10,623 bases of DNA from an uncultured Ruminococcus sp. (GTDB taxonomy: Bacteria; Bacillota; Clostridia; Oscillospirales; Ruminococcaceae), in contig CALCRR010000432.1 of the NCBI GenBank assembly GCA_937894495.1, forward strand, positions 1 to 10,623. The letters are read 5' to 3'. Of the stretch, positions 1 to 5,826 are shown piece after piece. Each line of letters opens with the position of its first letter. Position 1 is the stretch's first letter. A model generated the notes under the pieces. The model was not told the origin of the DNA. It saw nothing but the letters and a program-made list of their open reading frames with translations, and did no database searches. The position numbers and the translations under genes are program-made.

Positions 1-12
1 GGAAAGGGGTCT

Positions 13-45
13 GGGGAATAACCTTTCTTCAGAAAGGTTTTCCCC
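13..45. repeat. Intergenic hairpin, possible dispersed repeat
   Basis: A near-perfect inverted repeat: GGGGAA (13-18) pairs with TTCCCC (40-45), and AACCTTTC (20-27) pairs with GAAAGGTT (32-39). There is one bulged T at 19 and a four-base loop. The 14-bp stem lacks a clean T run on either strand, so it is not a typical intrinsic terminator. Its position after the T-box terminator, and its resemblance to intergenic hairpins I associate with Ruminococcus-type genomes, suggest a dispersed repeat or RNA-stabilising hairpin. Copy number cannot be judged from one window. Confidence 0.5.
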
Positions 46-81
46 GGTAAGCACCGAACAAAGCAGCAGCATATTACGCAC

Positions 82-118
82 AAAAGCCTCCGAATGGCAG
101 GGTAAGCCACTCGGAGGC
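82..118 (-). terminator. Rho-independent terminator of the T-box leader
   Basis: On the minus strand, GCCTCCGA (118-111) pairs perfectly with TCGGAGGC (93-86). After one mismatch, TGGC pairs with GCCA, closing a seven-base loop. TTTT follows at 85-82. The 5' arm contains CTCCG (116-112), which the antiterminator also uses, so the two structures exclude each other. It is also the first clear terminator downstream of pgsA on this strand, so it may end the rimO-pgsA transcript. Confidence 0.85.
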
Positions 119-300
119 AGATACATTACGTTATCTACGGTCCCACTCCGTTTTTTCTGTGTCTTTGCACAGACTCAACACCTTTAACGCAGGCATTACG
201 CAGGGGAATACTGAGCGGATATCCGCTGTTGTTCGCCCCGTGCTGTCGGCCGCACTTCACTGCACTCTGCCAAAGCCTTTCACCGGACGGCTTCTCTCTG
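82..300 (-). promoter_or_regulatory. T-box riboswitch leader (tRNA-sensing)
   Basis: The minus-strand RNA shows T-box parts in the expected order. AGAGAG (299-294) is followed by a stem I hairpin, AAGCC/GGCUU, with GGUG in its loop. A small hairpin AGCGG/CCGCU lies at 227-214, and stem III (UCUGUG/CACAGA) at 173-156. The antiterminator has helix CGGAG (150-146)/CUCCG (116-112), a seven-base bulge UGGGACC (145-139), and a second helix GUAGAUA (138-132)/UAUCUGC (123-117). A competing terminator follows. In known T-boxes, UGGN pairs with the 3' end of uncharged tRNA and favours readthrough. The controlled gene lies off the left end and should concern an amino acid or its tRNA synthetase. The base of stem I does not fold cleanly by eye. 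Candidate specifiers are UGC (254-252, Cys) and CAC (242-240, His). No convincing dedicated promoter was found between 300 and 389, so transcription could come from a weak promoter or from pgsA readthrough. Confidence 0.85.
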
Positions 301-389
301 TAGACTTATATGCAGCTACTTTTGCCGATACGCATTTAACATATCAAATTTATATTTTGCACCATATGCAGAAGACCTCAGCCGACTGC

Positions 390-965
390 TTACTCATTGG
401 GGTCGATATACTTGCCGTAGCCCTTTAAGTAGACCGCACCCGATATCACCGTGAGCACCACCGATATCCAGATAAGCACCTCGTTTATCAGAAAAATTGC
501 CGAGTGCCAGTTAAGGTCGGGGCTGCCCTTTTCATCGGGGAAGAATATCTGCAGCGCCATAATTGCCACCAGCGCCACCATTGTAAAGGCGGTCTTCATC
601 TTGCCCCATATACCTGCGGCGACCACAACGCCCTCGTTGGCTACCACCAGTCTCAGACCTGTCACCATAAACTCTCTTGCAAGTATTATCACCACTGCAA
701 TGGGGTCGATCAGCCTTTCAAAGGTGAAGGTTATCAGCGCCGTCATTACCAGCAGCTTGTCAGCCAGCGGGTCTAAAAACTTGCCGAAGGTGGTCACCAG
801 ATTCTGGCTTCTTGCTATCTTGCCGTCAAGAAGATCTGTTATAGATGCCAGTGCAAATACCACCAGCGCCCATATCATGTGCCCTTTAAAATAACAAAGC
901 ACAAAAAACAGAAAAAACGGTATCAGGATAACTCTTAAAACTGTTAGCTTGTTTGGTAGATTCAT
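390..965 (-). CDS. pgsA: CDP-diacylglycerol-glycerol-3-phosphate 3-phosphatidyltransferase
   Basis: PgsA makes phosphatidylglycerophosphate from CDP-diacylglycerol and glycerol-3-phosphate, the committed step to phosphatidylglycerol and cardiolipin in the cytoplasmic membrane. The 191-residue protein carries the full CDP-alcohol phosphotransferase signature: D44 and D47 with G48 and A51-R52, then eight residues to G61, then D65 and D69. All four metal- and substrate-binding aspartates are present. It is strongly hydrophobic, with several membrane helices (for example residues 10-26 and 30-42), and has the usual N-terminal LPNKLT start of the family. The length is normal. The ATG follows a CGGAGG site by eight bases and lies 17 bp after the rimO stop, so the two genes are probably cotranscribed. 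Other CDP-alcohol transferases (Pss, Cls-like) are less likely given the length and N-terminus. Confidence 0.94.
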   Translation of the reverse strand: MNLPNKLTVLRVILIPFFLFFVLCYFKGHMIWALVVFALASITDLLDGKIARSQNLVTTFGKFLDPLADKLLVMTALITFTFERLIDPIAVVIILAREFMVTGLRLVVANEGVVVAAGIWGKMKTAFTMVALVAIMALQIFFPDEKGSPDLNWHSAIFLINEVLIWISVVLTVISGAVYLKGYGKYIDPNE

Positions 966-982
966 TTGCTTATCCTCCGCTG

Positions 983-2314
983 TCAGTTTATTCTTGTTCC
1001 TATAAGGTCATAATCAAGAGTGTCGTCTACATGAACGGTGACATACTCCCCCACCCTGAGCTTTTTGTCAGAGGTGAAAAATATCTTTCCGTCGATCTCG
1101 GGGGCGTCCATATAGCTTCTGCCGAACCAGCACTCGGCATAGCGGTCAAAGCCCTCCACCACAACTTCAAAGTCCCTGCCGATGCAGGTCTCATTGAACC
1201 TGTCAGCAACCAGCGACTGCTCCTGCATGATTATATCCGCACGCTTCTCACGCACCTCATCGGGCAGGTGACCCGGCATATCAAAAGCCTTTGTGCCCTC
1301 CTCGGGGGAATAGGCAAAGCAGCCAAGCCTTTCAAAGCGCATATTCTTTACAAACTCGCAAAGCTGCTCAAACTGCTCCTCCGTCTCACCCGGGAAGCCT
1401 GCAATAAGGGTGGTCCTGAGTATTATATCAGGTACTCTGTCCCTGAGCTTGTTTATCAGCTCTATCAGATAAGCCTCGTCCCCGGGGCGGTTCATAGCCT
1501 TTAAAACATCGCCGTTGCAGTGCTGTATCGGCATATCTATGTACTTTACCAGCTTATCCTCACTTGCGATAACGTCGATAAGCTCGTCGGTTATCCTCTC
1601 GGGGTAGCAGTAAAGGGTCCTTATCCATTTAAAGCCCTCTATCTCGCAGAGCTTTTTCAAAAGCTCGGGCAGCATGGGCTTGCCGTAGATGTCCTCGCCG
1701 TAGCGGGTAACGTCCTGTGCGATGACTACCGCTTCGGTAACGCCGTTATCTGCCAGCCAGCTTGCTTCCTCAATAATATCCTCTATCCTGCGGCTCCTGA
1801 ACTTACCTCTTATAGAGGGTATAGCGCAGTAGGTGCAGCAGTTTGAGCAGCCCTCGGCTATTTTAATATATGCATAGAAGGGCTCTGTTGAGATTATCCT
1901 TCCGCCCTCCATTTTAAGGTCGGTCTTGGCGCCGTAGGCACATATGGGCTCACTGCCGCTGTAAAGCTCTCTTATGATATCAGTCAGCTTATCGTTAGAG
2001 CCTAAGCCCACCACGGCATCTATCTCGGGCATCTCCCTGCGCATCTCGTCACGGTAGCGCTCTGCCAGGCAGCCTGTGGCGATAACAGCCTTTATCCTGC
2101 CCTCCTGCTTCAGGGTGCAGAATTCAAGTATAGTATCTATAGCCTCCTGCTTTGCCGACTCGATAAAGCCGCAGGTATTAACCACCACCACATCTGCCAG
2201 GGCAGCGTCCGCAACTATCTCAAAGCCGTCTTTTTTCAGGTTATAAAGCATATGCTCGGCGTCCACCTGATTTTTAGGACACCCCAGCGACACCATACCA
2301 ACTCTGGTAGCCAT
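983..2314 (-). CDS. rimO: Ribosomal protein S12 methylthiotransferase RimO
   Basis: RimO is a radical-SAM iron-sulfur enzyme that adds a methylthio group to the beta carbon of a conserved aspartate of ribosomal protein S12. The N-terminal domain has the three cluster cysteines, in LGCPKNQ (C12), VNTCGFI (C48) and ATGCLAE (C82). The radical-SAM motif is C156-x3-C160-x2-C163, in GCSNCCTYCAIP. A TRAM-like domain occupies the last 65 or so residues. The GCPKN and CGFIESAKQEAI motifs separate RimO from the tRNA enzymes MiaB and MtaB. The 443-residue length is normal. The frame is open to a TTG at 2323, but GGAG (2329-2326) is only two bases from it, whereas ATG 2314 lies 11 bases downstream, so ATG is preferred. 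It is the first gene after a strong promoter and is followed closely by pgsA. Confidence 0.95.
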   Translation of the reverse strand: MATRVGMVSLGCPKNQVDAEHMLYNLKKDGFEIVADAALADVVVVNTCGFIESAKQEAIDTILEFCTLKQEGRIKAVIATGCLAERYRDEMRREMPEIDAVVGLGSNDKLTDIIRELYSGSEPICAYGAKTDLKMEGGRIISTEPFYAYIKIAEGCSNCCTYCAIPSIRGKFRSRRIEDIIEEASWLADNGVTEAVVIAQDVTRYGEDIYGKPMLPELLKKLCEIEGFKWIRTLYCYPERITDELIDVIASEDKLVKYIDMPIQHCNGDVLKAMNRPGDEAYLIELINKLRDRVPDIILRTTLIAGFPGETEEQFEQLCEFVKNMRFERLGCFAYSPEEGTKAFDMPGHLPDEVREKRADIIMQEQSLVADRFNETCIGRDFEVVVEGFDRYAECWFGRSYMDAPEIDGKIFFTSDKKLRVGEYVTVHVDDTLDYDLIGTRIN

Positions 2315-2354
2315 AACATTCAAAACTCCATTCGATAATTTTACTCATTCTGAT

Positions 2355-2383
2355 ATTATAACACATTTATTCAGATTTGTAAA
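2355..2383 (-). promoter_or_regulatory. Sigma-A promoter of rimO-pgsA
   Basis: On the minus strand, TTTACA (2383-2378) is separated by exactly 17 bp from TATAAT (2360-2355). The -10 is perfect and the -35 matches five of six consensus bases. Transcription should start near 2348, giving a leader of about 35 nt before the rimO ATG. The flanking DNA is AT-rich. This promoter separates rimO-pgsA from the recA group. Confidence 0.85.
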
Positions 2384-2434
2384 GACCTGAATATTGTAAA
2401 AAATTAACTGCTGATTTTAAATATAATTTTTAAC

Positions 2435-2463
2435 TATAATGCTGTATCTCAGGCAGCATTATA
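2435..2463 (-). terminator. Hairpin after the recA-recX-ORF group, probable weak terminator
   Basis: TATAATGCTG and CAGCATTATA form a perfect 10-bp stem with a nine-base loop, 27 bp after the stop of the 131-residue gene. On the minus strand the next bases are GTTAAAAATT, so a proper U run is missing. Termination is inferred from position, because a new promoter begins about 50 bp further on. It could instead be an RNA-stabilising hairpin. Confidence 0.5.
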
Positions 2464-2490
2464 AAAACAGATATATCCTTATTACTGACC

Positions 2491-2886
2491 CTAATTATCC
2501 ACCGTGCCCAGTACTTCCAGTCCGTGGTCGTCGCCTATCTCCATAGAGAGCCCTTTGTCAAGATACTTCTCACTTGCGGCGGTCAGGCAGAGAACTATGC
2601 CGTCCTCGTCTATCTCCACCGAACAGTCGGCGATGTACATATCCTTTGCAAGGTCGCCGGGGTCAAGGGTCAGCAAGCTGCGCTTTGTCCAGCGGTCACG
2701 TATGATTATCTCGGCAAGCTTTGACCTGTTGCGGTTGAGCCTGTCGAACTTGTCGGCGATATCACCGATGTTATCCATAATATCCTGCTCGCTTTCAACA
2801 TAAAACCTTACCGTTACAGGTCTGTCCCACAGCTCATAGTCAAGCTCGTAGGCTTCCTGCTCCTCGTTATATCTCACTGCGCTCAT
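2491..2886 (-). CDS. Conserved-looking protein of unknown function (131 aa)
   Basis: I do not recognise this protein. It is acidic, has no signal peptide or membrane segment, and should be cytoplasmic. Residues 11-30 look like two beta strands (YELDYELWDRPVTVRFYVES). A helical, charged middle follows (35-66, with DKFDRLNRNRSKLAEIII), then a strand-rich acidic end (80-131, with CSVEIDEDGIVLCL). The layout recalls small DUF proteins of Firmicutes such as the DUF2262/DUF6985 type, but I cannot assign it. The ATG follows GGAGG by seven bases and lies 18 bp after the recX stop, so it is probably expressed with recA and recX. The hairpin at 2435-2463 ends the group. A DNA-repair role is suggested only by position. 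Confidence 0.85.
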   Translation of the reverse strand: MSAVRYNEEQEAYELDYELWDRPVTVRFYVESEQDIMDNIGDIADKFDRLNRNRSKLAEIIIRDRWTKRSLLTLDPGDLAKDMYIADCSVEIDEDGIVLCLTAASEKYLDKGLSMEIGDDHGLEVLGTVDN

Positions 2887-2904
2887 AATGCTGCCTCCGC
2901 TCTG

Positions 2905-3522
2905 TTATTCGCCGTACTCGTCCTCGATATCGCTGAGCACCTCTTTTATCAGGTCAAAGCTGTAGCCATACCGCACAAGTGCGTTTTTGACCTTGTTTAC
3001 GCCCTTTTCGTCATCAAGATATCTCAGATACTTGTGCTCCACCAGGTCATAAAGTATATCATACCACTTATCCTCATATTCGTCAAGGGCAGGGTTTATC
3101 ACCTCGGCGGTGAGCCCCTTGCCCCTCATCTCACGAAAGGCACGGTATCTGCCGAACTTTTTCACCTCGACATAATGCCTTGCCATGCCCTCGGCATAGC
3201 GCCTGTCGTTTATGGTGCCCAGCTCCACCATTTTGTCCATCACCCTGTAGCAGGTATCCTCGCTGTAGTTTTTCTCCAGCTTGTGATAAAGGTCAACATA
3301 GGAATAATCCCTGTAATCCAGCAGATAAAGCGCACGCTCTCTCGCCTTGCGGTATTCCTCCTCCGCCTTTATCTGCTCCCACGCAGACAAAGGCAGACTT
3401 GCGCCTGCCTTGAGGTTGAACATATTCACGATCTCCTGATTGAGAAACTCAGCGTCCCTGTCCTCAAACTCGATCATGTAGGTCATGCCCTTGTATTTTG
3501 ATATGTTGGTTATTTTAAGCAT
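2905..3522 (-). CDS. recX: RecX family regulator of RecA
   Basis: RecX binds the RecA filament and modulates, usually inhibits, its extension and strand exchange. The 205-residue protein has the helical repeat architecture of the family from about residue 58. Recognisable parts are KARERALYLLDYRDYS, the segment LGTINDRRYAEGMARHYV, and KKFGRYRAFREMRGKGL near residues 122-138, followed by a third helical unit with VKNALVRYGYSFDLIKEVL. The N-terminal 50 residues form the beta-rich extension seen in Firmicute RecX. The length lies between E. coli (166) and B. subtilis (264) forms. AGAGGAAA precedes the ATG by six bases. It sits 27 bp after recA with no hairpin between, so it is read from the recA promoter, an arrangement common in bacteria. 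This agrees with the assignment, since RecX sequences are divergent. Confidence 0.9.
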   Translation of the reverse strand: MLKITNISKYKGMTYMIEFEDRDAEFLNQEIVNMFNLKAGASLPLSAWEQIKAEEEYRKARERALYLLDYRDYSYVDLYHKLEKNYSEDTCYRVMDKMVELGTINDRRYAEGMARHYVEVKKFGRYRAFREMRGKGLTAEVINPALDEYEDKWYDILYDLVEHKYLRYLDDEKGVNKVKNALVRYGYSFDLIKEVLSDIEDEYGE

Positions 3523-3549
3523 TTATAATTTCCTCTTGGGATAGTCTGC

Positions 3550-4770
3550 TCAGCTGCCCAGCTCCGAAAGGTCTACAGGTGCAAACTCCTCAAAATCCTC
3601 CTCGGGGTCGATAACGGGGATATCCTTATCCGCCGGCAGAGCTGTCTCCTCAGGGGCTGGCTCTGCTCCTGCGCTCTCGTTGGCTTTTTCTTCAAGCTTC
3701 GACTTTTTCTTGCTCTTCTTGGGCATCAGCACAGCATCTGCTCCTGCTTCCTTTATCTTTGCTTCTATCTCAGCCATTATATCGGGGTGGTCAAGCAAAA
3801 ACTGCTTTGAGTTGTCTCTGCCCTGACCCAGCTTTGTATCGCCGTAGCTGAACCATGCGCCGCCCTTTTTGGCTATGCCCAGCTCCACCGCCACATCAAG
3901 CACCTCGCCGACTCTCGAAATGCCCTGACCGTACATTATATCGAACTCGCACTCCTTAAAGGGAGGAGCCACCTTGTTCTTGACTATCTTGCAGCGTGTT
4001 CGGTTGCCTATCACCTCAGAGCCGTCCTTGATCTGCTCGCCGCGTCTTACATCTATCCTCACCGAAGCGTAGAATTTCAGCGCACGGCCGCCGGGGGTAG
4101 TCTCGGGGTTGCCGTACATAACACCTATCTTCTCTCTTATCTGGTTGATGAATATTGCGGTAGTGCCCGACTTAGCCACAACGCCTGTGAGCTTTCTCAT
4201 AGCCTGTGACATCAGTCTTGCCAGCTGACCCACGTGGGTATCGCCCATTTCGCCGTCTATCTCAGCCTTTGTTACCATTGCAGCTACCGAGTCGATAACT
4301 ATGCAGTCGATGGCGCCCGAGCGTGCCAGTGCCTCGGCTATCTCCAGCGCCTGCTCGCCGCTGTCGGGCTGTGATACCAGCATATTGTCGATATCTACCC
4401 CCAGTGCCTTGGCATAAACAGGGTCAAGGGCGTGTTCAACGTCGATGAAAGCTACCTCGCCGCCCATTTTCTGTGTCTCAGCTATAACGTGCAGCGCAAC
4501 GGTGGTCTTGCCCGATGACTCGGGTCCGTATATCTCGATTATCCTTCCTCTGGGAACGCCGCCTATGCCCAGCGCAAGGTCAAGGGTCATTGAGCCTGTG
4601 GGTATAGCTTCAATGTCCATCGCCCTGGCGTCGCCCAGCTTCATGATAGCGCCCTTTCCGAACTGTTTTTCAATATAACCAATGGCAGTGTCAAGAGCCT
4701 TTTTCTTCTCCTGGGCATCGGTTATTTTTATTACCGCCTGTTTTTCTTTTTTCTTCTTGTCAATAGCCAT
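3550..4770 (-). CDS. recA: Recombinase RecA
   Basis: RecA forms ATP-dependent filaments on single-stranded DNA, drives homologous recombination and triggers LexA self-cleavage in the SOS response. Visible landmarks are Walker A GPESSGKTT (residues 82-90), Walker B DCIVIDSVAAM, the loop-region segments DTHVGQLARLMSQAMRKL and NQIREKIGVMYGNPETTPGG, and the C-terminal lobe. The frame stays open 16 codons upstream to 4818, but the ATG at 4770 has an AAAGGAAAG site eight bases before it and gives the usual N-terminus. At 406 residues it is longer than the roughly 350 typical of the family. The excess is a tail of about 58 residues, first Lys-rich (KKSKKKSK), then Ala/Pro/Glu-rich, ending acidic (EEDFEEF). 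The N-terminus is also Lys-rich. It is followed by recX and preceded by a promoter with two inverted repeats. Confidence 0.98.
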   Translation of the reverse strand: MAIDKKKKEKQAVIKITDAQEKKKALDTAIGYIEKQFGKGAIMKLGDARAMDIEAIPTGSMTLDLALGIGGVPRGRIIEIYGPESSGKTTVALHVIAETQKMGGEVAFIDVEHALDPVYAKALGVDIDNMLVSQPDSGEQALEIAEALARSGAIDCIVIDSVAAMVTKAEIDGEMGDTHVGQLARLMSQAMRKLTGVVAKSGTTAIFINQIREKIGVMYGNPETTPGGRALKFYASVRIDVRRGEQIKDGSEVIGNRTRCKIVKNKVAPPFKECEFDIMYGQGISRVGEVLDVAVELGIAKKGGAWFSYGDTKLGQGRDNSKQFLLDHPDIMAEIEAKIKEAGADAVLMPKKSKKKSKLEEKANESAGAEPAPEETALPADKDIPVIDPEEDFEEFAPVDLSELGS

Positions 4771-4822
4771 GATACTAACTTTCCTTTCATAAGTAGTGCG
4801 GAGCTTTTTCCTCTCCACATAT

Positions 4823-4852
4823 ATAATAGCACACTAACTGTCCGTTTGTCTG
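4823..4852 (-). promoter_or_regulatory. Probable recA promoter
   Basis: On the minus strand, CAGACA (4852-4847; four of six -35 consensus bases) lies 18 bp from TATTAT (4828-4823; five of six -10 bases). Transcription would start near 4816, about 45 nt before the recA ATG. The weak -35 sits inside the promoter-proximal inverted repeat at 4838-4857, as expected for a repressed promoter. Confidence 0.6.
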
Positions 4853-4857
4853 TACAG
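4838..4857. promoter_or_regulatory. Candidate operator, proximal copy, over the recA -35
   Basis: The plus strand reads CTGTCCGTTTGTCTGTACAG: half-sites CTGTCC and GTACAG around 8 bp, one mismatch from perfect symmetry. It covers the proposed recA -35, so a bound repressor should block RNA polymerase. It matches the distal copy in half-site and spacing but not the Bacillus-type SOS box (CGAAC, 4 bp, GTTCG). LexA is the obvious candidate binder from gene context only. Confidence 0.5.
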
Positions 4858-4886
4858 AAAGTAAATATTTGCAAAGTTATGTATTG

Positions 4887-4906
4887 CTGTACAATTTATC
4901 GTACAG
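4887..4906. promoter_or_regulatory. Candidate operator, distal copy, upstream of recA
   Basis: The plus strand reads CTGTACAATTTATCGTACAG, a perfect 6-bp inverted repeat around 8 bp. Its centre lies 49 bp from that of the proximal copy, which would allow cooperative binding or looping. It falls between the prmC stop and the recA promoter. Confidence 0.5.
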
Positions 4907-4965
4907 TTCTCCATTTATCTTTATAATCGGGCATATTAAGCATTATACTGAAAGCACGACAATAA

Positions 4966-5826
4966 TCATGGATCATAGATCCCCAGAACGCATCTGTTTA
5001 TGCCTGCTGCGTCCCTTCTGCACCTTACCTGGGTAAAGCCGTGCTGTATGAGTATGCCCATTACCTCGTCCTCCTGACCTGCGCCTATCTCATAGATAAG
5101 CGTACCGCCCTCTTTAAGCTTGTTTTTCCAGAGCCTTGTAACTCCCCTGTAGAAGTCAAGACCGTCCTCGCCGCCGTAAAGGGCTTTCGCAGGCTCATGG
5201 CTAACCTCACGCTGGAGCGCCGCCATGTCGTCGGCAGTAAGATATGGTGGGTTGCAGACTATCAGGTCTGCGTCAGGCAGCCTGTCGGGGGTGCTGTCAT
5301 CAAGAACATCTGCCGTTATAAGCTCTGCTGACGAGCAGTTCAGCTTGACGTTCTCACTAAAGAACTCCGCAGCCTCCTGCGAATGCTCCACCCCAATGAC
5401 CCTATGGCAGTCAAGCTGCTTCTCCAGCGCTATGGCTATGCAGCCGCTGCCTGTACACAGGTCTATAAGCGTTATACTGTCCGTATTTTTGTACTTGTTC
5501 ACCGCCAGCTCCACCAGCGTTTCGGTGTCCTGTCTGGGTATCAGAACTCCCCTGCCCACCTTAAAGGGCAGACCGCAGAACTCCCACTCGCCAATGATAT
5601 ACTGTAACGGCTCGCCCTGCGCCCCTCTTTTGCAAAGCTCTTCAAACGCCGCCGAGACCGCCTTATCTGCGCTGTCGTCAAGCCTCAGCCTGAACTCTGC
5701 GCTGCGACAGTCAAGCATAAGCGCCTTGCCAAGCAGCTCGCCACAGTCAAACCCGCTGTTCTCAACGCCCTGCTCCGCCAGCTCAGCCGCCTTAGCCTTT
5801 AACAGCTCTCTGTAAGTCATCACCAT
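4966..5826 (-). CDS. prmC: Peptide chain release factor N5-glutamine methyltransferase PrmC
   Basis: PrmC (HemK) uses S-adenosylmethionine to methylate the glutamine of the GGQ motif in release factors RF1 and RF2, which speeds translation termination. The 286 residues are full length. A helical N-terminal substrate-binding domain (about 1-75) precedes the methyltransferase domain. This has the PRQDTETLVE motif (residues 97-106), the SAM-binding loop DLCTGSGCIAIAL (121-133) and the catalytic NPPY motif near 192-195, which holds the substrate glutamine amide. Start ATG 5826 has AGAGGA about seven bases upstream and overlaps the end of the DUF1385 gene. A third-codon ATG (5820) directly overlaps the upstream TGA, so coupled translation is likely. 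Many Clostridia carry prfA next to prmC; here recA follows instead. Confidence 0.96.
   Translation of the reverse strand: MVMTYRELLKAKAAELAEQGVENSGFDCGELLGKALMLDCRSAEFRLRLDDSADKAVSAAFEELCKRGAQGEPLQYIIGEWEFCGLPFKVGRGVLIPRQDTETLVELAVNKYKNTDSITLIDLCTGSGCIAIALEKQLDCHRVIGVEHSQEAAEFFSENVKLNCSSAELITADVLDDSTPDRLPDADLIVCNPPYLTADDMAALQREVSHEPAKALYGGEDGLDFYRGVTRLWKNKLKEGGTLIYEIGAGQEDEVMGILIQHGFTQVRCRRDAAGINRCVLGIYDP

Noticed and set aside
134..156. Plus-strand terminator-like ACGG/CCGT with six T
   Set aside because: The stem is only 4 bp, no plus-strand gene ends there, and the same bases are the T-box bulge and A run of the minus-strand leader.
159..428. Plus-strand frame of 89 codons
   Set aside because: It lies antisense to the T-box leader and the pgsA end, has no family resemblance and no ribosome binding site, and the minus-strand RNA structure explains the sequence.
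953..1504. Plus-strand frame of 183 codons
   Set aside because: It is fully antisense to rimO, which has all its cysteine motifs; the frame is a codon-bias shadow.
2314..2323. TTG start for rimO at 2323
   Set aside because: The GGAG site is only two bases away; ATG 2314 has workable spacing and gives the usual N-terminus.
4771..4818. Upstream ATG for recA at 4818
   Set aside because: It lies at or near the predicted transcription start with no ribosome binding site; ATG 4770 has one.
4800..4920. Bacillus-type SOS box (GAAC-N4-GTTC) at recA
   Set aside because: Searched by eye on both strands and not found; only the CTGTMC-N8-GTACAG repeats are present.
4942..4947. Perfect TATAAT on the minus strand upstream of recA
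   Set aside because: No -35-like hexamer at 16-18 bp and no extended -10; the pair nearer recA is better supported, though a minor start here is possible.
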